Below, in pieces: positions 18,801 through 25,483 of a DNA stretch of 64,000 nucleotides; position 1 is the first letter of the stretch, and each line of letters starts with the position of its first letter. This DNA is from an uncultured Prevotellaceae bacterium. Its GTDB lineage: Bacteria > Bacteroidota > Bacteroidia > Bacteroidales > Muribaculaceae. A program made the translations under genes and the position numbers. The notes under the pieces were generated by a model that did no database searches, was not told the DNA's origin, and was given only the letters and a program-made list of their open reading frames with translations. The stretch is taken from the NCBI GenBank assembly GCA_947165675.1, contig CAMVBJ010000007.1, forward strand, positions 38,826 to 102,825, given 5' to 3'.

Positions 18801-19001
18801 GGTGAGGAGCACGGTTATAACCTGGGTGACGTGAACCATGATGGCAAGGTAGCCATCAATGACGTGACTGCCCTGATTGACGGTCTGCTGAGTAGTGATA
18901 ACAATGTATGTCCCATCTGCGCCGACGTTAACGGTGACGGGAATATTACCATCGCCGATGTGACAGCTCTTATCGACCTGTTGCTCTCAGGTAACAATTA
19001 A
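15822..19001 (+). CDS. Secreted C10 (streptopain-like) cysteine peptidase with repeated beta domains and dockerin-like tail
   Basis: A 1059-aa secreted cysteine protease. Order: signal peptide (about 1-25), streptopain inhibitor-like pro-domain (about 30-140), C10 catalytic domain with nucleophile Cys179 in CYTGCVATAMAQ and His320 in GHAFVVDGY, and the INWGWSG motif. Then come two related modules of roughly 230 residues (about 385-625 and 745-985), each containing a Fn3-like start, a jelly-roll resembling the cleaved-adhesin domain (DDFFDNAGWTGYGVYLAG-type motif in both) and a second Fn3-like part; a BACON/Ig-like domain lies between them. The protein ends in two dockerin-like repeats. It is longer than typical C10 peptidases because of the duplicated modules. 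It is followed by a strong terminator. Confidence 0.93.
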   Translation: MRIVSYVKSLMLVVLAFTVANMTAGNVDSRAAQAKAIQFMNSQAGTRMMASSSNLKLTHAERSAVNVKANDFYVFNYDGGGYVIVSGDDRAEEILGYGSGTLDMNTIPSNMRWWLSQYKEQMEFLFKNPKLEVRRMSDNASSMLRATTVSPLLTCIWDQDAPFWDQCPTYSGSKCYTGCVATAMAQVMYYWKYPNTLPALPSYRTYSNNISVAALPGTTLDWNNMINDYYHNSYTTAQATAVATLMRYCGQSCQMDYGPDGSGAYSDDQLEGMKLFGYNSGATYVRRLSYSDSQWVSMMLEDLQAGRPILYGGDDGTYGHAFVVDGYDGSKFHINWGWSGSDNDYYAISSFMIDSEYDFRLNQDMLYQVYPEGSAIETYAPVMAQASNVAATSFMASWTDQTPSENVEDYTLYVQQFDPNQQTLLSEAFGGLTGSEPENTRIDSKLDDYCDNAGWTGSYVYPGNDGGLKFGNSSNGGSLTTPALDLSTCGGAITVKFNAMTYNTDATTLTISCGSASGTVTLTGTATDYTVVLSGVTAAAGQKVTIASSGSKKRWRLYSVEITTGGTSNMFKATESGDASSRVISGVTSKNYTVTGLNEGGSYKFYVEANYTDGSKKQSNVETVTLEGSMVPTPEMIVDPVTVEMSAAVFGTTTASIDVLASDLTSDVTVTLNDETGMFAVTPATISASDAQEGTSITVTYAPTAAGEHEATITLSSEGANDVTVTVKATAAMETLAPEMQPANEEYVTSSSFRADWLDITPEQYVKDYTLYVNKKQETPAGMALLTETFGGVEDAPEEDSNVDIALNGSLDDFFDNAGWTGYGVYLAGMGGVKLGAGSKVGYLTTPALDLTSSNGTVTVKFSAKSYGSDNSSMTVSCGDVSQTVELTDQVADYTVVLTDVPAQDGQQVTLSGLANKKRFYLYSVSIIAGEETAARTITETGDADSRVITGITSQYYVVENLTPGATYTYYVEANYIDGSKASSNVETVTLLQGEEHGYNLGDVNHDGKVAINDVTALIDGLLSSDNNVCPICADVNGDGNITIADVTALIDLLLSGNN

Positions 19002-19028
19002 TCGATAGGGATTTCCCACAATACTATC

Positions 19029-19087
19029 AATCGGGGTGCATCATTAACGGATGTGCCCCGATTGTCGTATCGGGATTTTTTTTTTTT
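19029..19087 (+). terminator. Rho-independent terminator of the C10 peptidase gene
   Basis: AATCGGGG pairs with CCCCGATT (extended by further pairs with two wobbles, 19029-19063), and a run of T follows at 19076-19087. Confidence 0.8.
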
Positions 19088-19122
19088 GAGGGCGGATTGT
19101 TGGTGGGGTGGCGGTAAAGGTG

Positions 19123-19130
19123 TATATTTG
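19123..19130 (+). promoter_or_regulatory. -7 promoter box almost touching the CDF start codon
   Basis: TATATTTG ends four bases before the ATG at 19135; a TTG about 20 bases upstream (19100-19102) fits the -33 box. Transcription starting about 6-8 bases after the box would begin at or in the start codon. Confidence 0.6.
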
Positions 19131-19134
19131 CGAC

Positions 19135-20034
19135 ATGGCTGAGAAACGTGAACGTGAAATCTACAAGGTGACACTGGTGGGCAGCGCAACCAATGTGGCA
19201 TTGATGCTAATGAAGTTCATCGCTGGCGTGGTTGCGCACAGTTCGGCCATGATTGCCGATGCTGTGCACTCGTTGTCGGATTTTGCCACCGACCTTATTG
19301 TTCTGGTGCTGGTTCGCATTAGCGCCAAGCCCCAGGATGCATCCCATGACTATGGTCACGGTAAGTATGAGACGATGGCCTCGTTTATTGTGGGGCTGGC
19401 GCTCGTTGCTGCCGCTACTGGTATCATCTTTGCAGGTTCGTCAAAATTGATAGACTGGTTTAATGGTGTCCACATCAAGGCACCTGGCCGTCTGGCCTTG
19501 TGGGTGGCGCTACTGTCGATATTGGTTAAAGAGGTGCTGTATCGCTACACGGTCAAGTGTGGCAAGCGTCTCAACTCCCAGGCCGTCGTTACCAACGCTT
19601 GGCATCACCGCAGCGATGCCTTGTCGTCAATCGGTGCGGCAATCGGCATCGGTGGCGCTATCGTGCTGGGAGAGGGTTGGACGGTGCTCGATCCGTTGGC
19701 ATCGATTGTTGTGGGCTTGATGCTTGTCAAGGTCGCGGTGAATCTGTTGCGTCCCAGCATGGGGGAATTGACAGAGTCATCCTTGCCCGCTGACGTTGAG
19801 CGCGAGATAGAAGGAATCATCAGCTCCTTTCCCGACGTGAGTCAGCCTCACAACCTGAGGACGCGCCGCATTGGCAATCGCATTGCCATCGAGGCTCACG
19901 TGCGCATGGACGGTGACTTGCCTCTAACTGTCGTCCATGACCGTGCCTCGGCCATCGAGCGAGCCCTTCGGCTGCGCTATGGTGAAGACACCCACATCAC
20001 CCTCCACATGGAGCCCAAGCCGGCGAATGGTTAG
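19135..20034 (+). CDS. Cation diffusion facilitator (CDF) metal transporter
   Basis: Proton-coupled divalent metal exporter of 299 aa with six predicted membrane segments and a cytoplasmic C-terminal domain. The two metal-site motifs are clear: AVHSLSDFATD in segment 2 (His and Asp ligands) and HHRSDALSS in segment 5; these HxxxD sites suggest Zn or a similar ion. The basic AKPQDASHDYGHGKYE loop is the family signature. I choose the ATG at 19135 over a GTG nine codons upstream because the upstream one lies inside the promoter. The C-terminal domain ends with ITLHMEPK, typical for the family. A single gene at the left edge of the accessory region. Confidence 0.93.
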   Translation: MAEKREREIYKVTLVGSATNVALMLMKFIAGVVAHSSAMIADAVHSLSDFATDLIVLVLVRISAKPQDASHDYGHGKYETMASFIVGLALVAAATGIIFAGSSKLIDWFNGVHIKAPGRLALWVALLSILVKEVLYRYTVKCGKRLNSQAVVTNAWHHRSDALSSIGAAIGIGGAIVLGEGWTVLDPLASIVVGLMLVKVAVNLLRPSMGELTESSLPADVEREIEGIISSFPDVSQPHNLRTRRIGNRIAIEAHVRMDGDLPLTVVHDRASAIERALRLRYGEDTHITLHMEPKPANG

Positions 20035-20236
20035 ATGTTGCCCCCTGAGATGAAACGTCTCGACAGATGACGCAGGGTCAACGGCTATATCGTTCCCTAT
20101 GATTATCAAGTATAAGCTACCGCCCCGCCCGAGGCTGGGGTTCGAAAGGGCGTCCTCCTCGGAACCGGCGCCGAGCGCCCCCTCCCAGGGGAAAGCTCGG
20201 CTTGCTGTTTACATCTCGATGCCTTTAGATTTGTTT
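20035..20236. other. Intergenic stretch, nothing assigned
   Basis: GC-rich sequence after the CDF gene with a short open frame from 20099 that runs into the opposite-strand gene; it has no recognisable product and I do not call it a gene. Confidence 0.4.
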
Positions 20237-20611
20237 TTAGTGTTTTCGTGTCCAAAGAACAAGATCAATTCCATGAAAAAGTTGTAAGGCCAACATAATG
20301 ATGGAGAAAGACCTCATATTAATGCGCCAAATATAAAAATCATGACTATAGAGACAATACAACAAGCATGGAGCAAAGAGTATGACCATAATAATCATTG
20401 ATGTCATGCTGCGACCAGGTTTTGCCTTTTTCGACCAGTCCCGATGGTTGTACATAAAGCCTATTTTGCTAATATTGAGACCGATAAGCGCACCATATAG
20501 AATCCAACGGTAATCCCCACGACATCCAGCCTCAATGCATCCTCCAATAAAGAGAAGAAGTCCTAAAGTCATTAACACAACCCCTAATACTTGTTTCCAT
20601 TTTGTTTCCAT
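20237..20611 (-). CDS. Unknown small membrane protein
   Basis: A 124-aa protein I do not recognise, with four hydrophobic segments (about 8-25, 35-50, 70-88, 100-118) separated by short charged loops. The second half contains NHRDWSKKAKPGRS, a cytoplasmic basic loop. Its DNA is more AT-rich than the core genes around it. It is transcribed alone and marks the left part of the accessory region. No domain can be named. Confidence 0.6.
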   Translation of the reverse strand: METKWKQVLGVVLMTLGLLLFIGGCIEAGCRGDYRWILYGALIGLNISKIGFMYNHRDWSKKAKPGRSMTSMIIMVILFAPCLLYCLYSHDFYIWRINMRSFSIIMLALQLFHGIDLVLWTRKH

Positions 20612-20707
20612 AATATTGATGTTTTAAAATAAATTTCACCCTTTAGACGCAAGAATACATCAAATAACTACATGAATCAGTGATTTTTTCTGGCAATTCT
20701 GGTGTCT

Positions 20708-20738
20708 TTTGCCGTAGAGACCCCATCCGTTACCTTTG
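20708..20738 (+). promoter_or_regulatory. Complete promoter, TTTG (-33), 19 bp, TACCTTTG (-7)
   Basis: TTTG at 20708-20711 and TACCTTTG at 20731-20738 are separated by exactly 19 bases, the Bacteroidota ideal. Downstream lies only the metallophosphoesterase fragment, so the promoter probably belonged to a gene now mostly deleted. Confidence 0.65.
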
Positions 20739-20795
20739 CGACAGAAATTTCACTAACCACTCACATCTAACCTGCGCCAAGGGCGCTTTAAGAAT

Positions 20796-21053
20796 ATGTC
20801 AGTAGTTTTGAATACACAACCCGGGAGCCTGATGTTCACATCTCAGATCCCGGACATCGACCTCACAACGAACGACGACAACGAGGCCGTCGTGATGGTT
20901 GTCACCAGCGGCATCGACTACTGGATCTACGGCCACTCCCACCGCAACATCGACAAGACCATCGGCACCACCCGCTGCCTCTGCAACCAATTCGGCTACG
21001 TCTCCCACAACGAACACCTCCCCTTCGATAGAGGGAAAGTCATTGAAGTGTGA
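20796..21053 (+). pseudogene. Metallophosphoesterase, C-terminal fragment
   Basis: The 85-codon frame reads like the end of a calcineurin-type metallophosphoesterase: DYWIYGHSHRNID contains the GHxH metal-ligand motif and is followed by LCNQFGYVSHNEH and an ending GKVIEV typical of that family. The N-terminal metal motifs (DxH, GNHE) are absent, and the first 25 residues do not look like the family. A full promoter remains upstream. I infer a deletion relic. Confidence 0.65.
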
Positions 21054-21066
21054 TCGATGAGGCTCG

Positions 21067-21267
21067 ATGCTATTGAGGTCAATGGCTGTGGCTGTCTTGA
21101 TGCCCCATAAGGGCGATGACAACATTTGGTACTTCGACACCGATGTCTATCAGATCGAGGGTGTGGCTCGATTCTACATTGGCCTGGCTAACCACATCAA
21201 AATCCTCAATGCTCACGAACTGGAAAAGTTCATAGCGTTCTTCGTCAAAGAAAACCTGCAAAAATAA
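21067..21267 (+). pseudogene. WYL-domain regulator, C-terminal fragment
   Basis: A short frame whose second half, from DVYQIEGVARFYIGLANHI to the end, matches the C-terminal extension of Bacteroidota WYL regulators (pattern: G-x-G/A-R-F-x-x-G-L, then I-x-x-L-x-x-x-E-L). The helix-turn-helix and the WYL core are missing here. A matching N-terminal fragment of such a regulator sits at 28010-28423, on the far side of the five-gene operon, in the same orientation but in reversed order. Confidence 0.55.
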
Positions 21268-21304
21268 AGTGAACGGATTTATTCCAGAATTCCGATATTA
21301 GTTG

Positions 21305-21312
21305 TAACTTTG
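21305..21312 (+). promoter_or_regulatory. -7 promoter box of the five-gene AT-rich operon
   Basis: TAACTTTG, 29 bases before the first gene. It is the only promoter-like sequence I see for the whole cluster. Confidence 0.6.
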
Positions 21313-21341
21313 CATTTTATCTGATTGATATATAATCATAC

Positions 21342-22310
21342 ATGTCAAACAATAAATCATACACTTTACCACAGTGGCTTGATAAAATAATCTTTGATGA
21401 TTTCCAAGCCATATATGAGCCAAGTCCTTCTGAGGTTGTATATAATCCAGATCAACCTTATGACTTCGTAAAGCTATATCTTGGAACGTACTTTCCTAGA
21501 AGCTATGCAGAGGCTTATGGAATTATATCTCATTTACTATCTTTTGATAAGTTTCGTCAACATTATATTGAGCTTGAAGAGGTTAATTTACTCGATTTTT
21601 GTTGTGGAACTGGCGGTGAATTAGTTGGAACGATTTGTGCTTTACAATCACATCTTCCAAACCTCCAACGTGTTAACGTTGACGCTTTCGATGCAAATCC
21701 AGATGCTATTCGCTTTTTGTATCACCTTTCAGAAGCAATAAATAGGACAAATGATATGCGAGTTATAATGAATATTAACCCCCAATGCATCTTTATTGAA
21801 GCCGAACGCGAGATTGATGACATCGTAAATTTGACTAATGTCCAATATCATTTTATGATGTCATTTAAAGCCATTAATGAATTTGTTCAGCATAAAACAT
21901 TCGACACCAATGCGTATGAACTTGTTGCAACAAAACTGTTCCAGTTAATGTCTCAGTACGGGGTTTTCATTATGACTGATGTCTCAACAAGACTTAACGA
22001 TAGTAATCTTTTTTATCCTCAAGTCATGAACAAAGGCTTGAATAATTTTCTAAGATCATCATCTTTATACAAAAGCATCATACCTGCGGCTTGTTTTCAT
22101 CATGAAAATAACTGCCCTGGTTGTTATATGCAGGACACGTTTTACGTCTCTCATAGCAAGAAGAGTCATGATGCCAGTAAAGTGGTATATCGTGTCGTAT
22201 GTAAGTCTGATTTCGCTAACGAAATAATGTCAAACTCTACACCCTGTCAATGTAGAGCGACAAATCAATTTGCAGAAAAGAATTTACCATATAATAATAT
22301 ATGTCATTAG
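21342..22310 (+). CDS. SAM-dependent methyltransferase-like protein with C-terminal Cys cluster
   Basis: A 322-aa protein, first gene of the AT-rich operon. Residues about 80-150 look like a Rossmann methyltransferase: motif I LLDFCCGTGGE (Asp85), then VNVDAFDANPDAI as the acidic strand that binds the ribose of SAM. A later segment, HFMMSFKAINEF, is the motif IV region, without an NPPY motif, so it is not a typical DNA adenine methylase. The C-terminal part carries Cys251, Cys258, Cys261 and Cys287 (CX6CX2C then a distant Cys), followed by Cys302/304. This arrangement recalls the iron-sulfur cluster region of Rsm22/METTL17 rRNA methyltransferase-like proteins; that link is my inference. Its stop overlaps the helicase start by 10 bases. 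Confidence 0.65.
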   Translation: MSNNKSYTLPQWLDKIIFDDFQAIYEPSPSEVVYNPDQPYDFVKLYLGTYFPRSYAEAYGIISHLLSFDKFRQHYIELEEVNLLDFCCGTGGELVGTICALQSHLPNLQRVNVDAFDANPDAIRFLYHLSEAINRTNDMRVIMNINPQCIFIEAEREIDDIVNLTNVQYHFMMSFKAINEFVQHKTFDTNAYELVATKLFQLMSQYGVFIMTDVSTRLNDSNLFYPQVMNKGLNNFLRSSSLYKSIIPAACFHHENNCPGCYMQDTFYVSHSKKSHDASKVVYRVVCKSDFANEIMSNSTPCQCRATNQFAEKNLPYNNICH

Positions 22311-23317
22311 ATACTTTAACACCAGATAGGCATCAGCAGATTATCATCAATATGTCTGCCGAAAGAACTGCAATTGTAAAAGGTATTGCAGGTTCAGGAA
22401 AATCCTTGACTTTACTAAAAAAAGCCAAACAGGTTTCTACAATCACAAACTCGTATGCGATTATTGTTTATACTAAGTCATTAAAACAGTTCTTCGTTGA
22501 CGAACTCGCAGAAATTGGTGAAAACGAAAACCACGTTTATTATTTTAGAGAATGGCAAAAATCAGACAAGCCAAATGTTAAATATATGTTTGTCGATGAA
22601 TGCCAAGATTTCAACTCCGAAGAAATTGATGACTTTTTACAACATGGACAATACTGTTGGTTCTTTGGTGATACCGATCAATCAATAATGGAATTTCCAA
22701 ATCATTCAGTTCAGGCCGTAGAAGATACTGCAAGACAGATAGGTGTTCATCCTCAGAATTTAGGCATTAATCATCGGCTCACAATCGAGAATGCAAAAGT
22801 GGGAGAACATATAATCCCGGGCACTAGGCTTTCGTTTGCGTGCATTAATCATGGACCAAAACCAAGGTTGATAAAAACCGATTCTCAATTGGATAAAATC
22901 ATAGAATTAGTTAATAATGGTTTGACCGATGTTGGTATTCTCGTATACTACAACACTCAAGTCGAATACATCCGAGACTATTTCCAAGCAAGAGGAATAC
23001 CAGTACAATGGAAAAAGCAAGACGAAATGGATATTGACTTCAAGTCCACGAGTCCCAAAATAATTACATGGCATTGTGCTAAAGGGTTACAATTTAACGA
23101 TGTATTTATTCCATGTTGTGGAATAGGAGAATACAAAGATTATGTTCCGTATTCTATTGACCCAATGATAGATAAACAATCCGCATTGTATGTGGCCTCG
23201 ACACGCCCAATTGAGAATTTATACCTATTATATACTAACAATCTGACCCCGCTTTTACCGCCATCAACATCAGCAATATATTCTGGTAGAGGAGTAGGCG
23301 CAGCTGGCCCATTCTAA
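22301..23317 (+). CDS. Minimal superfamily 1 (UvrD/Rep-like) helicase
   Basis: A 338-aa ATPase with all core SF1 helicase motifs in order: Q-like TPDRHQQ, Walker A GIAGSGKS (28-35), Walker B VDECQD (98-103), motif III GDTDQS (123-128), motif IV region LGINHR, motif V HCAKGLQFNDVFIP and motif VI VASTRPIENLYLLY. The protein is only half the length of UvrD or Rep; the usual 1B and 2B insertions are missing, so it resembles the compact SF1 ATPases found in defence and conflict gene clusters rather than a processive repair helicase. It overlaps the preceding gene by 10 bases and lies 15 bases before the next, so it is translated as part of the operon. Confidence 0.8.
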   Translation: MSLDTLTPDRHQQIIINMSAERTAIVKGIAGSGKSLTLLKKAKQVSTITNSYAIIVYTKSLKQFFVDELAEIGENENHVYYFREWQKSDKPNVKYMFVDECQDFNSEEIDDFLQHGQYCWFFGDTDQSIMEFPNHSVQAVEDTARQIGVHPQNLGINHRLTIENAKVGEHIIPGTRLSFACINHGPKPRLIKTDSQLDKIIELVNNGLTDVGILVYYNTQVEYIRDYFQARGIPVQWKKQDEMDIDFKSTSPKIITWHCAKGLQFNDVFIPCCGIGEYKDYVPYSIDPMIDKQSALYVASTRPIENLYLLYTNNLTPLLPPSTSAIYSGRGVGAAGPF

Positions 23318-23332
23318 TAAATTTTGTCCGTT

Positions 23333-25483
23333 ATGAAGTATTATATAGCTACATCAAATCTGAATTTGGATAACATTCTTCAATCAGAATGTATTCTTCC
23401 TTTCCCACACTATGGGCACAGAGTGTCGGGCTACAAAACTTTTGAACAAATAGAAGAGCTTAGACCTTTCTCTGGGGTGGTATTGTTTGCATTTCCTGTT
23501 TCGTTTGAGATCAACGACCCAGGAAGATATAATTACCCCCTGTTGATTGAATTTGAAGATGATAAACAGACATCTGATTTACAAAAGGTTGACACTATTG
23601 AAGGCGTGTATATATCCAGCCATCCACTGCAAATCACTCCATTGAATAGTCGATTCTATTTTTTCTCGGAAAACGCTTATACACTTTCATTAGTTAATAC
23701 GAGAAGCAACAAAGCTATAAAGTATTATGATGAGTATCTCATCTACCCGACGGCATCGATGCTCCATCTTCGTTCCATGCCAAGGATTGAAACAAACGTT
23801 CATCCTGAGATTTCTGTTTTTGAAGATTCCCAGATAGACAAACAGAAAGGATCTATATATGCCTTTTTATTGGGAGCGAAACTGTGTGTAAGTAAGGAAA
23901 TAGCGACTCAACTTAGATTGACTCAAGAGTTGTATAATATTCTGACTTCAATCATTTCTTCTCCTACTAGCTTCAATGCTTTTGAGAAGAAATTGTCGCT
24001 ACTTCTCAACGATTATCGAAAAGTTGACCCAATTGAGAAAAAGAGTCAAGAACGTTTCGATGCTAAATTTGACGAAGAGCTAGGAAGATTCAAATCTCTT
24101 AAAAGCTATTTAATCGATTTTTTGAAAAGAATAAATTGTTGGGATTATGTTTTCCAATCCTTGTGTCGGAAATGGAACTGTTCATTCCTTCCTTGCATTT
24201 CAAACTTTGTCACCGCAAACGACTTCTCAAGATTACGGGATATAATTGAAAATCATACAAATGAGACTTTTTCTGAATATACCCACACTTCAACTGGCGA
24301 TATTAATGACATTACGATTAATGGTGATAATATTGAATTAAGAGGAGCTTCACTCATCAATATTGTTCTTAAAAAGATTATTGATAATTCCCTTACACCA
24401 GAAAACCTATCTGCTAATAGGCTTGAGTTCTATAATCTTGTTATGAAGGATATAGTAGTTCAACTAAAGAATCAGATCGGGGAGGAGAATTGGGAAAACT
24501 CATTAGAGAGGTCTTATGTTAATAATCTCTATTCGTTTTTAAATGATCCGAGCTATGGTTTTTCAGTTAATGATATTTCAAATGTTCAATTAAAATCAAT
24601 AGCTGCGTTCATCATTAGAGGACATAACTTTAAAGATTACATCACATATCTAAGGATGGCTGAGTTTGAAGATTATAGATATGCTATTACCTTATGGGGC
24701 TGCCTTCTTGGATATATGGAAATGAGTAAGGATGTGTTGTCTGACGTTATCTCTATTGATGTTTACAAGAAGATTTACAAAAAGATTTTTGGTTCGCCAA
24801 TGTCTGTGATCACCAGTGATCCACCAAAGTCGATTGAAATAACTGATGACTTTGATGAAAGACTTTTCTCTAATCTCTTGGACGTTTGTAAATTCAAAGA
24901 GTCGTCAATGCTTGTTTCCATGCTTGTCCAAACGAAATTGAATCGTTCTGCTTCTATAGAAGAAGAATTAGAGGTAATATTAAACGATAAACCGTTTAAA
25001 AGAGCAAAAAAACAATGTGATGTTGCAAGAACAGCAATGAAGATTTACAGACTGCGGAATAAAGAGAATGAATTGAAACAGTTCTTAGAAAAAAGCAGTC
25101 TAACAAAAAATATACAGAGTAACATACTTGTTCTTCTTGGTTATTTCATACCTACAAAGAAAAGCAAGAAGAAAATGCAGGAACCTGGCATCCTTTTTAC
25201 TGATCTTGAATCAAGTTTTACACCTAAAGGGACATCAACCATGCCGGTGCTGAAATGTTTGTCAGGCATTGGTGATGATGTTATGCATCGTCTTGAAGAT
25301 AATTGGCAATATACTGGACGTAATTGCGATAATATAACTGACCATATCCATTTTTTTATTAGTCTATGTAAAAAGGAAGGATCTGGAAAAAGCAAGTATC
25401 CATCCCCGTTGAGGTCTATCTTCACTGAGAATCTATCAAAATTAGTAGAACAAGAGCTTAAACAGTATTATGGCATCAGATAG
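23333..25483 (+). CDS. Unknown large protein of the AT-rich operon
   Basis: A 716-717-aa protein that I do not recognise. I start at the ATG at 23333; a TTG three codons upstream also keeps the frame. There is no signal peptide or membrane segment. The N-terminal 170 residues are beta-rich, begin KYYIATSNLNLDNILQSE and contain several conserved-looking Tyr, Arg and His residues (PHYGHRVSGY); the NL-x-x-IL pattern is faintly like DarT-type ADP-ribosyltransferases, but the signature His-Thr is not there, so I do not claim it. From about 200 to the end the protein is mostly helical, with a Ser/Lys-rich basic patch (KKSKKKMQ) near 610. It is the largest and least familiar subunit, hence a likely effector or scaffold. 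Confidence 0.75.
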   Translation: MKYYIATSNLNLDNILQSECILPFPHYGHRVSGYKTFEQIEELRPFSGVVLFAFPVSFEINDPGRYNYPLLIEFEDDKQTSDLQKVDTIEGVYISSHPLQITPLNSRFYFFSENAYTLSLVNTRSNKAIKYYDEYLIYPTASMLHLRSMPRIETNVHPEISVFEDSQIDKQKGSIYAFLLGAKLCVSKEIATQLRLTQELYNILTSIISSPTSFNAFEKKLSLLLNDYRKVDPIEKKSQERFDAKFDEELGRFKSLKSYLIDFLKRINCWDYVFQSLCRKWNCSFLPCISNFVTANDFSRLRDIIENHTNETFSEYTHTSTGDINDITINGDNIELRGASLINIVLKKIIDNSLTPENLSANRLEFYNLVMKDIVVQLKNQIGEENWENSLERSYVNNLYSFLNDPSYGFSVNDISNVQLKSIAAFIIRGHNFKDYITYLRMAEFEDYRYAITLWGCLLGYMEMSKDVLSDVISIDVYKKIYKKIFGSPMSVITSDPPKSIEITDDFDERLFSNLLDVCKFKESSMLVSMLVQTKLNRSASIEEELEVILNDKPFKRAKKQCDVARTAMKIYRLRNKENELKQFLEKSSLTKNIQSNILVLLGYFIPTKKSKKKMQEPGILFTDLESSFTPKGTSTMPVLKCLSGIGDDVMHRLEDNWQYTGRNCDNITDHIHFFISLCKKEGSGKSKYPSPLRSIFTENLSKLVEQELKQYYGIR

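Noticed and set aside
20769..20786. Third copy of the 34-bp repeat near the metallophosphoesterase fragment
   Set aside because: Only ACCTGCGCC and GGGCGC words are shared with the repeat and the spacing differs; too little to claim relationship.
23333..23900. DarT-type ADP-ribosyltransferase domain in the 717-aa protein
   Set aside because: The NL-x-x-IL pattern matches but the defining His-Thr pair and catalytic Glu could not be placed, so it is kept only as a hypothesis.
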